DNA of 30,683 nt from Shinella sp. Its GTDB lineage: Bacteria; Pseudomonadota; Alphaproteobacteria; Rhizobiales; Rhizobiaceae. The stretch is taken from NCBI GenBank assembly GCA_003248775.1, contig QFQX01000049.1, forward strand, positions 1-30,683, written 5' to 3'. The first letter of the stretch is position 1. The number at the start of each line of letters is the position of its first letter. The notes under the pieces are model-generated. The model was given only the letters and a program-made list of their open reading frames with translations, did no database searches and was not told the origin of the DNA. Of the stretch, positions 17,211 to 24,687 are shown piece after piece. The position numbers were made by a program, and so were the translations under genes.

Positions 17211-18236
17211 TCAGCCCCAGCACTTTTCCAAACCGACCTTCGTGTCGATCGATTCGACACCCGGTGCCGGCTTGTCGGTTACCAGCGAAACGCCGGTATC
17301 AAAGAAGCTCTTGCCGGGCGTCGGCTGCGGCTTGCTGCCATCCTTCGCATATTTGGCAATAGCCTCGATGCCGAGCGACGCCATCAGCAGCGGATACTGC
17401 TGCGAGGTCGCGCCAATCTGGCCGGAGGCAACGGACTTCACGCCCGGGCAACCACCATCGACGGAGACGATCAGGACGTCGCCTTCCTTGCCGACCGCTT
17501 TCAGAGCCTGATACGCGCCGACGGCAGCCGGTTCGTTGATCGTGTGAATGACGTTGATATCCGGATCCTTCTGGAGAAGGTTTTCCATGGCCTTGCGACC
17601 GCCTTCCTCGTTGCCGTTGGTCACGTCATGACCGACGATGCGCGGATCGTCCTCATCGCCGATCTTGTTCGGGTCCTTCGGATCGATACCGAAGCCGATC
17701 ATGAAGCCCTGGTCGCGCAGAACGTCGACGGTCGGCTGGGACGGAGTGAGGTCGAGGAAGCCGATCTTCGCGTCCTTGGCCTTGTCGCCCAGGGTTGCCG
17801 CCGCCCACTGGCCGATCAGCTTGCCGGCGAGAAGGTTGTCGGTTGCGAAGGTGGCGTCGGCTGCGTCGGCGGGATCGAGCGGCGTGTCGAGCGCGATCAC
17901 CAGAAGCCCGGCTTCCTTCGCCTTCTTCACCTGATCGACGATGGCCTTGGTATCGGAAGCAGTGATGAGGATACCCTTGGCACCGTCGGCGATGCAGGAT
18001 TCGATAGCCGCGACCTGACTGTCATGGTCGCCATCGACCTTGCCGGCATAGGATTTCAGGGTAATGCCAAGTTCCTTGGCCTTGGCTGTCGCGCCTTCCT
18101 TCATCTTGACGAAGAAGGGATTGGTATCGGTCTTGGTAATCAGGCAGGCAGACACGTCTGCTGCGCTTGCAGGGGCGGCGAAAACCACGCCAAGGGCAAG
18201 CGTGGACAGGGCTGCTGCGATTAGTGACTTTGTCAT
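17211..18236 (-). CDS. frcB: Fructose ABC transporter substrate-binding protein
   Basis: This is the periplasmic sugar-binding protein of the FrcBCA importer. The 341-aa product starts with a Sec signal peptide (MTKSLIAAALSTLALGVVF, cleavage probable after ASA at 23-25). The mature part is a peripla_BP_4-type fold with NPFFVKMKEGATAKAKELG near the N-terminus, and sugar-contact segments ALDTPLDP, NEPAAVGAYQALKAVG and VSVDGGCPG. The family is that of ribose- and fructose-binding proteins, and the 341-aa length matches FrcB. A strong ribosome site GGGAGG lies six bases before the ATG. It is first in the operon, behind a recognisable promoter with three TTGGATT-type repeats, and diverges from frcR. 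Confidence 0.93.
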   Translation of the reverse strand: MTKSLIAAALSTLALGVVFAAPASAADVSACLITKTDTNPFFVKMKEGATAKAKELGITLKSYAGKVDGDHDSQVAAIESCIADGAKGILITASDTKAIVDQVKKAKEAGLLVIALDTPLDPADAADATFATDNLLAGKLIGQWAAATLGDKAKDAKIGFLDLTPSQPTVDVLRDQGFMIGFGIDPKDPNKIGDEDDPRIVGHDVTNGNEEGGRKAMENLLQKDPDINVIHTINEPAAVGAYQALKAVGKEGDVLIVSVDGGCPGVKSVASGQIGATSQQYPLLMASLGIEAIAKYAKDGSKPQPTPGKSFFDTGVSLVTDKPAPGVESIDTKVGLEKCWG

Positions 18237-18258
18237 AATTTTCCTCCCGAAAATGACT

Positions 18259-18310
18259 CGGCCGGCTCCTCCGGCCGCGAGATGTCGGCCCGGGCAAGAA
18301 AATTGCCCGG
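18259..18310 (-). promoter_or_regulatory. Two hairpins in the frcB 5' leader
   Basis: CCGGGCAA/TTGCCCGG (18290-18310, loop 5 nt) and CGGCCGG/CCGGCCG (18259-18277, loop 5 nt) are both perfect. In the minus-strand transcript the proximal loop reads AGGAG, a Shine-Dalgarno-like word without a start codon near it. They probably stabilise or tune the frcB message. Confidence 0.45.
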
Positions 18311-18353
18311 TCTGGCACGCCGTTCTCGGCCGTACCTCTCCTCCACGTGGTCA

Positions 18354-18382
18354 TTTAGAACATCAAAAAATTCCAACGTCAA
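18354..18382 (-). promoter_or_regulatory. frcB promoter
   Basis: On the minus strand, TTGACG (complement of 18377-18382) is a -35 hexamer, followed after 17 bases by TCTAAA (complement of 18354-18359) as -10. The predicted leader is about 110 nt long. One of the three TTGGAWT repeats lies inside the spacer. Confidence 0.55.
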
Positions 18383-18413
18383 TAAATAAATCCAATTGAA
18401 TTATTAATCCAAT
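18370..18413. promoter_or_regulatory. Triple direct repeat, candidate FrcR operator
   Basis: On the minus strand, ATTGGATT occurs at 18406-18413 and 18389-18396, and GTTGGAAT at 18370-18377. The spacing is 17 and 19 bases, roughly two helical turns, so all copies face the same side. They overlap the frcB promoter and lie upstream of frcR, fitting a shared operator for the divergent pair. Confidence 0.45.
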
Positions 18414-18427
18414 GTGACATGCTGGCG

Positions 18428-18455
18428 CCCTGCCCTACTTCACGGTAGGACAGGG
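18428..18455 (+). promoter_or_regulatory. Hairpin in the frcR leader
   Basis: CCCTGCCCTAC (18428-18438) pairs with GTAGGACAGGG (18445-18455), one mismatch, loop 6 nt. It ends just before the ribosome site GGGAGGAG (18458-18465) of frcR and could affect its translation. Confidence 0.4.
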
Positions 18456-18470
18456 TCGGGAGGAGCGACC

Positions 18471-19721
18471 ATGTCCTTGACGCATGACCATTCATCATCG
18501 ACGACCCGCGAACCGGAGCCGATCAGCACCGGCGGCGGCGCCAATCAGGTGCGCGTGCGCGCCTACAACGAACGGCTCGTACTTTCGGTCGTGCGGCGTC
18601 ATCGCGGGCTCTCCAAGGCGGATATCGCAAGACGCACCGGCCTTTCCGCACAAACGGTCTCGGTCATCATGCGGGCTCTGGAAAAAGACGGGCTTCTGGT
18701 GCGCGGCGAACCGGTGCGCGGCAAGGTAGGCCAGCCGTCGATCCCGATGTATCTCAATCCTGAGGCCGTCTTTTCGTTCGGCGTGAAGATCGGCCGGAGA
18801 AGCGCCGATTTGGTGCTGATGGATTTCGTCGGCAAGATCCGCACGCAGCTTCACCGCACCTATCGCTATCCCAACCCCGAGGAGATTCTCTCCTTCATCA
18901 GCGATGGCATTGCCGAGGTTGAAGCCGCAATCCCGACAGCACAGCGAGACAGCATCGCCGGCGTCGGCATTGCCGCACCTTTCGAGCTGTGGAACTGGGC
19001 CGAGGAGGTGGGGGCGCCGGAAGGAGCCATGGATGCATGGCGCGGTTTCGACCTGCAGGCGGAGGTCTCCGCCCGGATAAGCTACCCCGTCTATCTGCAA
19101 AACGATGCGACGAGCGCCTGCGGCGCGGAACTCGTCTTCGGCGCCGGCCCGCTTTACCCGGATTTCATCTATTTCTACGTCGGCTCCTTCATCGGCGGCG
19201 GCATCGTCCTGAACTCGTCCGTCTTCGTGGGACGCACCGGCACCGCCGGCGCAATCGCACCGCTCCCCGTACGCAACAAGCGCGGGGAGACAGCGCAATT
19301 GCTCGAGATCGCTTCGATCTTCGTGCTGGAAAACCTGCTTCGCGAACGCGGTCTCGACCCCCAGCCCCTGTGGTATGCTGCGGAAGAGTGGATCGACTTC
19401 GGTGAGCCGCTGGAAATCTGGATCCAGGACAGCGCCGAGGCGCTGGCGCAAGCCATCGTCGCGGCAGTGTCCATCGTCGACTTTTCCGCCGCAATCATCG
19501 ATGGCGGCTTTCCCGACTGGGTGCGCGCACGGCTCGTTGCGGCAACGGTTGCGGCAGTCAATCGTCTCGATCTGCAGGGTATCGTTACGCCCGATATCAT
19601 CGAGGGCGTCGTCGGCCCGCAGGCCCGCGCCATCGGCGGTGCGAGCCTGCCAATCTTTGCGCGTTATCTCATCGACCAAACGGTCCTGTTCAAGGAAATA
19701 GACAATGCTGAAGGGAATTGA
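18471..19721 (+). CDS. frcR: ROK-family repressor of the fructose locus
   Basis: This is the probable regulator of frcBCAK. The 416-aa product has an N-terminal winged helix-turn-helix (about 27-85; LSKADIARRTGLSAQTVSVIMRAL is the recognition part) and a ROK sugar-binding domain. The domain keeps the ND pair in YLQNDATSACGAE and FYVGSFIGGGIVLN, but the usual AGEIGH and CxCGxxGCxE zinc motifs are absent (it reads AGAIAPLPV), so it should not be a sugar kinase. The ATG at 18471 has GGAGGAG upstream; the frame is open to 18414 without a ribosome site. It diverges from frcB and overlaps the downstream mutarotase gene by 17 bases. The assignment rests on the conserved frcR-frcBCAK layout of Sinorhizobium. 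Confidence 0.88.
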   Translation: MSLTHDHSSSTTREPEPISTGGGANQVRVRAYNERLVLSVVRRHRGLSKADIARRTGLSAQTVSVIMRALEKDGLLVRGEPVRGKVGQPSIPMYLNPEAVFSFGVKIGRRSADLVLMDFVGKIRTQLHRTYRYPNPEEILSFISDGIAEVEAAIPTAQRDSIAGVGIAAPFELWNWAEEVGAPEGAMDAWRGFDLQAEVSARISYPVYLQNDATSACGAELVFGAGPLYPDFIYFYVGSFIGGGIVLNSSVFVGRTGTAGAIAPLPVRNKRGETAQLLEIASIFVLENLLRERGLDPQPLWYAAEEWIDFGEPLEIWIQDSAEALAQAIVAAVSIVDFSAAIIDGGFPDWVRARLVAATVAAVNRLDLQGIVTPDIIEGVVGPQARAIGGASLPIFARYLIDQTVLFKEIDNAEGN

Positions 19722-20133
19722 CCCGCTTCTGAGCCCCGACCTTCTGGCGACGCTGCGCGCCATGGGCCATGGCGACGAGATCGCCATCGTCGATGGCAAC
19801 TACCCGGCGCTGGAGCATGCAAGGCGTCTCGTGCGCCTCGACGGTCACGGTCTCGTCCCCGTGCTCAACGCCGTTTTGAGCGTCCTGCCCATCGACGATT
19901 TCGTGCCGCAGGCAATCTTTCGCTCGACGGTCGGCGCCGATCCTGAACGGCTCGATCCCGTTCATCAGGAAATCATTGCCTGCTGCGCCCGCCATGAGCC
20001 GAAGATGCCGGTCGTGCCGCTCGTGGGTGCAGGCTTCTACGACCGCGTGCGCGCGGCCCATGCGGTGATCCAGACGGGGGAACCACGGCTCTATGCCAAT
20101 GTTATCCTGCGTAAGGGCGTCATCTACCCCTGA
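19705..20133 (+). CDS. RbsD/FucU-family sugar mutarotase
   Basis: It probably speeds the anomeric interconversion of a free sugar entering the cell. The 142-aa product has the family N-terminus MLKGIDPLLSPDLLATL, the conserved MGHGDEIAIVDGNYPA (20-35) with the catalytic His22, and the C-terminal GEPRLYANVILRKGV. It looks closer to FucU than to RbsD by the start pattern. It overlaps frcR by 17 bases, so both are probably translated together. A ring-opening or anomer-changing enzyme next to a fructose/ribose importer makes sense, but the sugar is not shown. A hairpin repeat follows three bases after the stop. Confidence 0.9.
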   Translation: MLKGIDPLLSPDLLATLRAMGHGDEIAIVDGNYPALEHARRLVRLDGHGLVPVLNAVLSVLPIDDFVPQAIFRSTVGADPERLDPVHQEIIACCARHEPKMPVVPLVGAGFYDRVRAAHAVIQTGEPRLYANVILRKGVIYP

Positions 20134-20135
20134 GC

Positions 20136-20168
20136 TTAGAGCGTCATATTAAGTGTACGACGCTCTAA
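20136..20168. repeat. Short RIME-type hairpin between convergent genes (copy 3)
   Basis: TTAGAGCGTC (20136-20145) and GACGCTCTAA (20159-20168) are perfect 10-bp arms with a 13-nt loop. The arms share the AGAGCG/CGCTCT words of the other two copies. The right arm contains the TAG stop codon of the minus-strand Crp-type gene, so the element both ends that frame and can act as a bidirectional terminator. Confidence 0.6.
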
Positions 20169-20887
20169 CCCTCCAGCGCCTTCGAGATGCGCTTCGAGAG
20201 TTCGACGGGGTTCTTCAACACGATTGCCCGGCTGGTGCGCTCGATCAATTGCTCGCGGATGAGGCGCGACATTTCGCGGGAAACCGTCTCGCGGCTCGAA
20301 CCGATGTGTTCAGCCAGTTCCGCATGCACGAGTGGCGGCGAAATGATCCTTTCGCTGCCGCCATCGCCGCGCGAGCGCGAGAGACGCAGCAAGGCGTTAT
20401 AGAGCCTGTGCTTGGTATCGAGGAAGGAAAGCTCCGACACCCTTTCGTTCATCGCGCGAATGCGGCGCGACAGGAGTTGCATCAGCGCCCGGGTCACGCC
20501 GGGGCTGTTTTGCAGAATGTCATGAAAGACTGTGTAAGGGATTACGGTTACAGCCGCGTCGCTGACCGCCATCAGGCTGGCGGACCGGGCGAGATCATCG
20601 ATTGCCGATAGCTCACCCATCAGGTCACCGCGCCGAAAACTTCCCAGAATAGCTTCTTTCCCTACCGAAAAACGCAAGACTGCGCGCACCTCGCCGCTCT
20701 GCACCAGAAATACATCCTTGGTGAGATCTTCGTAGTCGACGAGACTTTCGCCGGCGTAGAGATTTCTCGTGTGGCATCGAGACAACCATTCCCGATCCTC
20801 TTCCACTGTCAGGCTGGAGAAAATCGGACTTCCACGCAAAGAAGACAAATTCTGTGATATTGTCAGCAGGGTGGCTCCTGTCGTCAA
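20165..20887 (-). CDS. Crp/Fnr-family transcription regulator
   Basis: The 240-aa product has a cyclic-nucleotide-binding-type beta barrel (about 20-135, with GESLVDYEDLTKDVFLVQSG and GDLMGELSAIDD), a dimer helix, and a C-terminal HTH_Crp domain with PLVHAELAEHIGSSRETVSR as helix-turn-helix. GELSAIDDLARSASL occupies the place of the cAMP pocket (the RxAS pattern appears as ARSAS), so a nucleotide ligand is conceivable. There is no N-terminal cysteine cluster, so it is not an oxygen-sensing Fnr. The start is uncertain: the frame opens with TTG and has no early ATG; CTG or TTG codons further in are alternatives. Its stop codon is supplied by a RIME-type repeat. The targets are unknown. The 20888-21039 stretch upstream contains its promoter region but I see no clear boxes. 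Confidence 0.85.
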   Translation of the reverse strand: MTTGATLLTISQNLSSLRGSPIFSSLTVEEDREWLSRCHTRNLYAGESLVDYEDLTKDVFLVQSGEVRAVLRFSVGKEAILGSFRRGDLMGELSAIDDLARSASLMAVSDAAVTVIPYTVFHDILQNSPGVTRALMQLLSRRIRAMNERVSELSFLDTKHRLYNALLRLSRSRGDGGSERIISPPLVHAELAEHIGSSRETVSREMSRLIREQLIERTSRAIVLKNPVELSKRISKALEG

Positions 20888-21018
20888 TTGTGTGTTCCAC
20901 TTACTATACTTGCTAATTTACGCAGCGCGCGGACGAATGTCTTACATATTCCGTACGCTTTATCAAAAGCAAGATAGGTGACGACAAGAAACCTACCGAT
21001 CTATTACCAATTTCATTC

Positions 21019-21035
21019 GAAGAGAGTTTCTCTTC
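21019..21035. terminator. Hairpin after the racemase-family gene
   Basis: GAAGAGA (21019-21025) pairs perfectly with TCTCTTC (21029-21035), loop 3 nt. It lies just beyond the stop of the minus-strand racemase-family gene. The T-run (TTTTC) is on the plus-strand side, so its role as a terminator for the minus transcript is weak. Confidence 0.35.
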
Positions 21036-21039
21036 TTTT

Positions 21040-22080
21040 CTAGCCTATCGAGCCTGCCGAAGGGCCCCAGACGTCTGTCAACGCGAAACCTTCCGGGAAA
21101 GGATCGAAAGGATCAAGCGCAACCTGATGCAATCCGAAGGTGAAGCCGCGGCCGCTGATCGTCGGGATGACAGCCGTCCGTCCGGCCACTTCCGTCACTG
21201 AATCAAGACCCACCTCGAACTCCGAGCCGATGATCGAGCGGGACTTCAGGATGTCGCCGACCTTCACCTTGCCGCGGGCGTAAAGCGTCGCGAGGTTGGC
21301 GGAATTGCCCGTACCGCAGGGCGAACGATCCACACGACCCGGCCACATGGTCGTGCAGGTACGGACGGCCCCGTCAGGATCGACATCCCTGAACATCACA
21401 TAGGCGACGCCGGAGATAGCCGGGATTTCCGGGTGGACGACCGGGATCGTGCGGTTGATCTGTTCCTTGAGGATCATGCCTGCCTCGACCAGCGCACGCG
21501 CATTGCCCTTTTCGATGGTGAGGCCAACCTGGCCGACATCGACGAGCGCATAGAAGATGCCGCCATAGCTCAGGTCGAAGGTGATACGCCCCCACTGCTC
21601 GGTATCGATACCGACGTCGAGTTCATGGACGAAGGAAGGAACCATGGTGAGCTTGACGCGTTCGCAGCGGCCGTCGCGGCAGGTGGCCGTCGCACGGACG
21701 AGGCCGGCGGCCGTGTCCAGCATGACGACCGTCTCAGGTTCCTGCATCTCAACGATACCGCTTTCCAGCAGCGCGGTGGTGACGCAGATCGAGTTGGAGC
21801 CGGAGCTCGCATGGGCCTGGTCGGGCTGAAGGATGATGAAACCGGCATCGGCCTTGGGGTTCTTTGCCGGCAGCAGCAGGTTGACGGAACCGATCGGCGC
21901 ACCCCGCGGCTCGAGTACGAGCATGCGGCGCAGCTCCTGACCCTTGGGATCGTTGTTCATCCAGTGCAGCTGCTCGGCGATCGTTTCGCCGGGGATCTTC
22001 GGCACGCCGCCGATCGCCACCTTGCCGATTTCCCCTTCCGCATGCACGTCGAGAAGCTGAAGGGTCCGTTTCCATCTCAT
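21040..22080 (-). CDS. Proline racemase-family protein (Ser/Cys type)
   Basis: The family covers proline racemase, 4-hydroxyproline 2-epimerase and trans-3-hydroxy-L-proline dehydratase, all acting on the alpha-carbon of a proline-like ring with two opposing residues. In this 346-aa protein the first catalytic position, Cys in classical MCGH, is Ser93 (ASSGSNSI), while the second is Cys255 in DRSPCGTGNSA. Length and fold motifs (RMLVLEPRGAP, GGIFYALVDV) are otherwise normal. The Ser/Cys pair makes a simple racemase call unsafe; epimerase or dehydratase on a hydroxyproline or oxoproline-like compound is possible. GGAG lies seven bases before the ATG. It follows the PxpC gene by 26 bases and is the third gene of that operon, so its substrate is probably linked to the lactam handled by the Pxp proteins. 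Confidence 0.85.
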   Translation of the reverse strand: MRWKRTLQLLDVHAEGEIGKVAIGGVPKIPGETIAEQLHWMNNDPKGQELRRMLVLEPRGAPIGSVNLLLPAKNPKADAGFIILQPDQAHASSGSNSICVTTALLESGIVEMQEPETVVMLDTAAGLVRATATCRDGRCERVKLTMVPSFVHELDVGIDTEQWGRITFDLSYGGIFYALVDVGQVGLTIEKGNARALVEAGMILKEQINRTIPVVHPEIPAISGVAYVMFRDVDPDGAVRTCTTMWPGRVDRSPCGTGNSANLATLYARGKVKVGDILKSRSIIGSEFEVGLDSVTEVAGRTAVIPTISGRGFTFGLHQVALDPFDPFPEGFALTDVWGPSAGSIG

Positions 22081-22106
22081 GAGATTACTCCATCAAATAA
22101 ACAGGT

Positions 22107-23111
22107 TCATTTCACTGCGAGACCAGCCAGGTCTTCATGGTGAGAGGGTTCCTTGCGGGCGAGCGCGCCGAACGCCGCGATCTGCACGAGAGCTCTTCGC
22201 TGGCGTTTCAGGGCCTCGACCGCATCATGCCGCCCGACCAAGGCAAAGCGCAGTTCGCTGCCGACCGGCGCCTGCGCCAGACGCCACAAATCGGCTTCGA
22301 TGACATGGGCGATCTTCGGGTAGCCACCGCAGGTATTGGCTTCCGCAAGCTGGATGATCGGCTGTCCCGAGGGTGGCACCTGAACGGTGCCCGGCATGAT
22401 GCCGTGGGAAAAGAGTTCCAGGCGTCGGGTCAGTTTCAGCTCGGCACCCGCAAGTCGATAGCCCTGACGATTGGCCTCGTCGGTCACCCGCCATGGCGTG
22501 GCCTCGAAGGCCGAAAGAGAAGCGGGATCGAAGACCGTATGCTCGGCGCCGGCAAGGACCCGGACAGGTCTGTCGGCTCCGTCATGACGCCCAATGGCGG
22601 ACGGATCGATGCCGAAACCGCCCGGCAGGTTGGCAAGCGCTGCGGGGCCATGCGAAAGTTCCAGCCGGTCGCCGCGCCGAAGCCCCCTCCCCTGGAAGCC
22701 ACCCCAGCCGCTCTTGATATCGGTGGAAGCGGACCCAAGCACGGCAGGCACGGAAATCCCGCCGGAAAAGCCGACATAGGCCCGCGCTCCCGAACGGGGC
22801 AGACCGAGTTCCAGCACATCGCCGGAGCGGACCTGCAGGACCCACCATGACGGATAGCTCCTGCCGCCGAGCATCACGGGGCAATCCGCGCCTGTCACGG
22901 AAACGAGCGTGGCGACTTCAAAGCGAACGCGGAACGGGAAGACCGCAATCTCCAGCCCCGGCGCATCGGGATCATTGCCCAGCATGAGGTTGGCGGCTTC
23001 CAGTGCCGGCCCATCCATCGCACCGGAGCGAGAAACCCCGGCATCGAGATAGCCGAAACGGCCGAGGTCCTGCACGCTGTTAGCGGCACCTGTCGTCAGG
23101 ATCTCGATCAT
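22107..23111 (-). CDS. pxpC: PxpC-like AHS2 subunit (5-oxoprolinase / carboxyltransferase type)
   Basis: The 334-aa product is an AHS2 (KipA/YbgK) protein. It has the family N-terminus MIEILTTGAANSVQDLGRFGY, GVSRSGAMDGPALEAAN, then RAYVGFSGGISVPAVLGS and GRGLRRGDRL. The AHS2 domain forms the carboxyltransferase part of urea carboxylase with AHS1, and in PxpABC it is a subunit of ATP-dependent 5-oxoprolinase. Its ATG overlaps the PxpB stop as ATGA, so the two are made in equal amounts. The older KipA name (sporulation kinase inhibitor antagonist) does not apply in a non-sporulating proteobacterium. The presence of a biotin carboxylase across the divergent promoter leaves open which of the two chemistries is used. 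Confidence 0.88.
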   Translation of the reverse strand: MIEILTTGAANSVQDLGRFGYLDAGVSRSGAMDGPALEAANLMLGNDPDAPGLEIAVFPFRVRFEVATLVSVTGADCPVMLGGRSYPSWWVLQVRSGDVLELGLPRSGARAYVGFSGGISVPAVLGSASTDIKSGWGGFQGRGLRRGDRLELSHGPAALANLPGGFGIDPSAIGRHDGADRPVRVLAGAEHTVFDPASLSAFEATPWRVTDEANRQGYRLAGAELKLTRRLELFSHGIMPGTVQVPPSGQPIIQLAEANTCGGYPKIAHVIEADLWRLAQAPVGSELRFALVGRHDAVEALKRQRRALVQIAAFGALARKEPSHHEDLAGLAVK

Positions 23112-23788
23112 GCGAGGACCTCCTTCGGCACAAAACGGATCTTGTCGCCGGGACGAAGGGCTGCCGGCTGTTTTCGGGATGGATCGAAAAGACGGAAATC
23201 CGTGTGACCGAGAATGTGCCAGCCGGAAGGTGCGGTGAGCGGCATGATGCCGGCCTGCGCACCGCCGATGATCACCGAGCCCTCGGGAACACCCATGCGC
23301 GGCACGGCACGGCGCGGTATCGCCAGCTTCGGGTCTAAGCCCGAAAGATAGACGAAACCCGGCATGGCTCCCACCGCAGCGACGGAGTAGACCGGAGTAG
23401 CGTGAAGTTCGACCAATGCCCGGGGCGTCATTCCCTTGGCCGCGGCGACTTCAGCGAGATCGGCACCGCCCGGACCGCCGTAAACGACGGAAATCTCCAC
23501 CAGACGGCCACGTGAGTGACCAGCCTCAGCCTTTTCCCAGCCGGCAAGAAGCTTCGCCTGCAGCAAGTCCGGATCGAGGCGCAGCGGATCGAAGACGACC
23601 ATGAGGTTGTTCATGCCCGGTGCCGTTTCGAGAACGCCGGCAAGTCCCTTCAAGGCCTCGGCCAGCGTCCAGATACGCTCCTGTCTGGATTGATCGAAGA
23701 CCACGCCGGCGACATCGAGCAACAGGGAGCCCGCACCTTCCGCGCCCACTCTCGGATTGCCGTCGTTCTCGCTCATGGTGCCTGTCAT
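23108..23788 (-). CDS. pxpB: PxpB-like AHS1 subunit (5-oxoprolinase / carboxyltransferase type)
   Basis: The 226-aa product is an AHS1 (KipI/YbgJ) protein: VVYGGPGGADL (102-111), PGFVYLSGLDPKL (143-155), PRRAVPR (158-164) and GGAQAGIMPLTAPSGWHILG (175-194). The last segment is the cyclophilin-like core of the family, with a small deviation from the common QTGIYP. It pairs with PxpC in both 5-oxoprolinase and urea-carboxylase-type enzymes. The ATG at 23788 has GAGG five bases upstream; an internal ATG at 23776 is a weaker option. It is the first gene of the minus-strand operon pxpB-pxpC-racemase and diverges from pxpA with a TGATATATCA palindrome in the shared promoter region. Confidence 0.88.
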   Translation of the reverse strand: MTGTMSENDGNPRVGAEGAGSLLLDVAGVVFDQSRQERIWTLAEALKGLAGVLETAPGMNNLMVVFDPLRLDPDLLQAKLLAGWEKAEAGHSRGRLVEISVVYGGPGGADLAEVAAAKGMTPRALVELHATPVYSVAAVGAMPGFVYLSGLDPKLAIPRRAVPRMGVPEGSVIIGGAQAGIMPLTAPSGWHILGHTDFRLFDPSRKQPAALRPGDKIRFVPKEVLA

Positions 23789-23805
23789 GATAACCTCGTC
23801 GAATG

Positions 23806-23815
23806 TGATATATCA
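23806..23815. promoter_or_regulatory. GntR-like palindrome in the pxp divergent promoter
   Basis: TGATATATCA is a perfect 10-bp palindrome of the kind bound by FadR/FCD-type GntR regulators. It lies 18 bases upstream of the PxpB ATG, within the 125-base region shared with pxpA. No GntR gene is in the window, so the regulator would act from elsewhere. Confidence 0.35.
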
Positions 23816-23913
23816 GAAGCCTGTGGAGACCCCAAGCATTTCTTCGCGACTGCCATTGTCTGCGCACTAAAGCTCCCCTTAGATTAGTCGACCGAACACA
23901 CGGGAGCAAAAAC

Positions 23914-24678
23914 ATGAGCCTCAGCGTCGATCTCAACTCGGATATGGGCGAAGGCTTCGGCGCCTACAGGATGGGCGACGACGCGGCAATGCTGTCGATC
24001 GTCAGTTCCGCCAACATAGCCTGCGGACTGCATGCGGGCGATCCCGAAATCATGGCGCAGACTTTTTCGCTGGCCAAGGAAAAGGGCGTGGCAGTTGGCG
24101 CCCACCCCGGATTTCCCGATCTCTGGGGCTTCGGACGGCGCAACATTCCCTTTTCTGCCGGAGAAATCGAGCGGCTCGTCGCCTACCAGATCGGCGCGGC
24201 GCAAGCTCTGGCGACCTATGCCGGCCATCCGATTACTCATGTGAAAGCCCATGGCGCGCTCGGCAATCTGACCCAGCAGGACGAGAGCGTGGCGCAGGCC
24301 GTCAACAATGCAATCAAGGCGGTCGATCCGAAGCTCGTCTGCCTCACCATCGCGCTCGGCCATCAGGAACGACTGGCGCGGGAAATGGGACTTTCCTGCC
24401 GGTCCGAGATCTTCGCAGACCGAGCCTATACCGATGAAGGCTTCCTCGTTCACCGCAGCAAGCCGGGCGCGGTCATCCATTATGCGGCAACGGCGGCCGA
24501 ACGGGTGGCGCGGATGGTCAGGAACGGCGCAATCGAGACGATCACCGGACGCTCCATCGTGACACCGATCGATTCGATCTGCGTGCACAGCGACACGCCC
24601 TCTGCCGTCGGCATTGCCGCAAAGGTGCGCGCCGGGTTGGAAGATGCCGGCATCACCATCCGCAACTTCCTGCACTGA
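23914..24678 (+). CDS. pxpA: PxpA-like 5-oxoprolinase subunit (LamB/YcsF family)
   Basis: The 254-aa product is a LamB/YcsF protein, the hydrolase-side subunit of the bacterial ATP-dependent 5-oxoprolinase PxpABC, which opens 5-oxoproline to glutamate. It carries all family motifs: DLNSDMGEGFG (6-16), NIACGLHAGDP (34-44), VGAHPGFPD (61-69) and HVKAHGALGN (109-118), including the Asp/His residues thought to form the active site. GGGAG lies about eight bases before the ATG. It is the first gene of the plus-strand operon pxpA-BCCP-BC-BCCP-like, with 9 bases to the next gene. Splitting PxpA from PxpBC by a divergent promoter is less usual than the pxpBCA order of E. coli. Confidence 0.92.
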   Translation: MSLSVDLNSDMGEGFGAYRMGDDAAMLSIVSSANIACGLHAGDPEIMAQTFSLAKEKGVAVGAHPGFPDLWGFGRRNIPFSAGEIERLVAYQIGAAQALATYAGHPITHVKAHGALGNLTQQDESVAQAVNNAIKAVDPKLVCLTIALGHQERLAREMGLSCRSEIFADRAYTDEGFLVHRSKPGAVIHYAATAAERVARMVRNGAIETITGRSIVTPIDSICVHSDTPSAVGIAAKVRAGLEDAGITIRNFLH

Positions 24679-24687
24679 GGACATCGC

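Noticed and set aside
22107..23788. KipI/KipA as sporulation kinase inhibitor and antagonist
   Set aside because: The organism is a non-sporulating proteobacterium by every other gene, and the LamB/YcsF partner points to PxpABC-type function.
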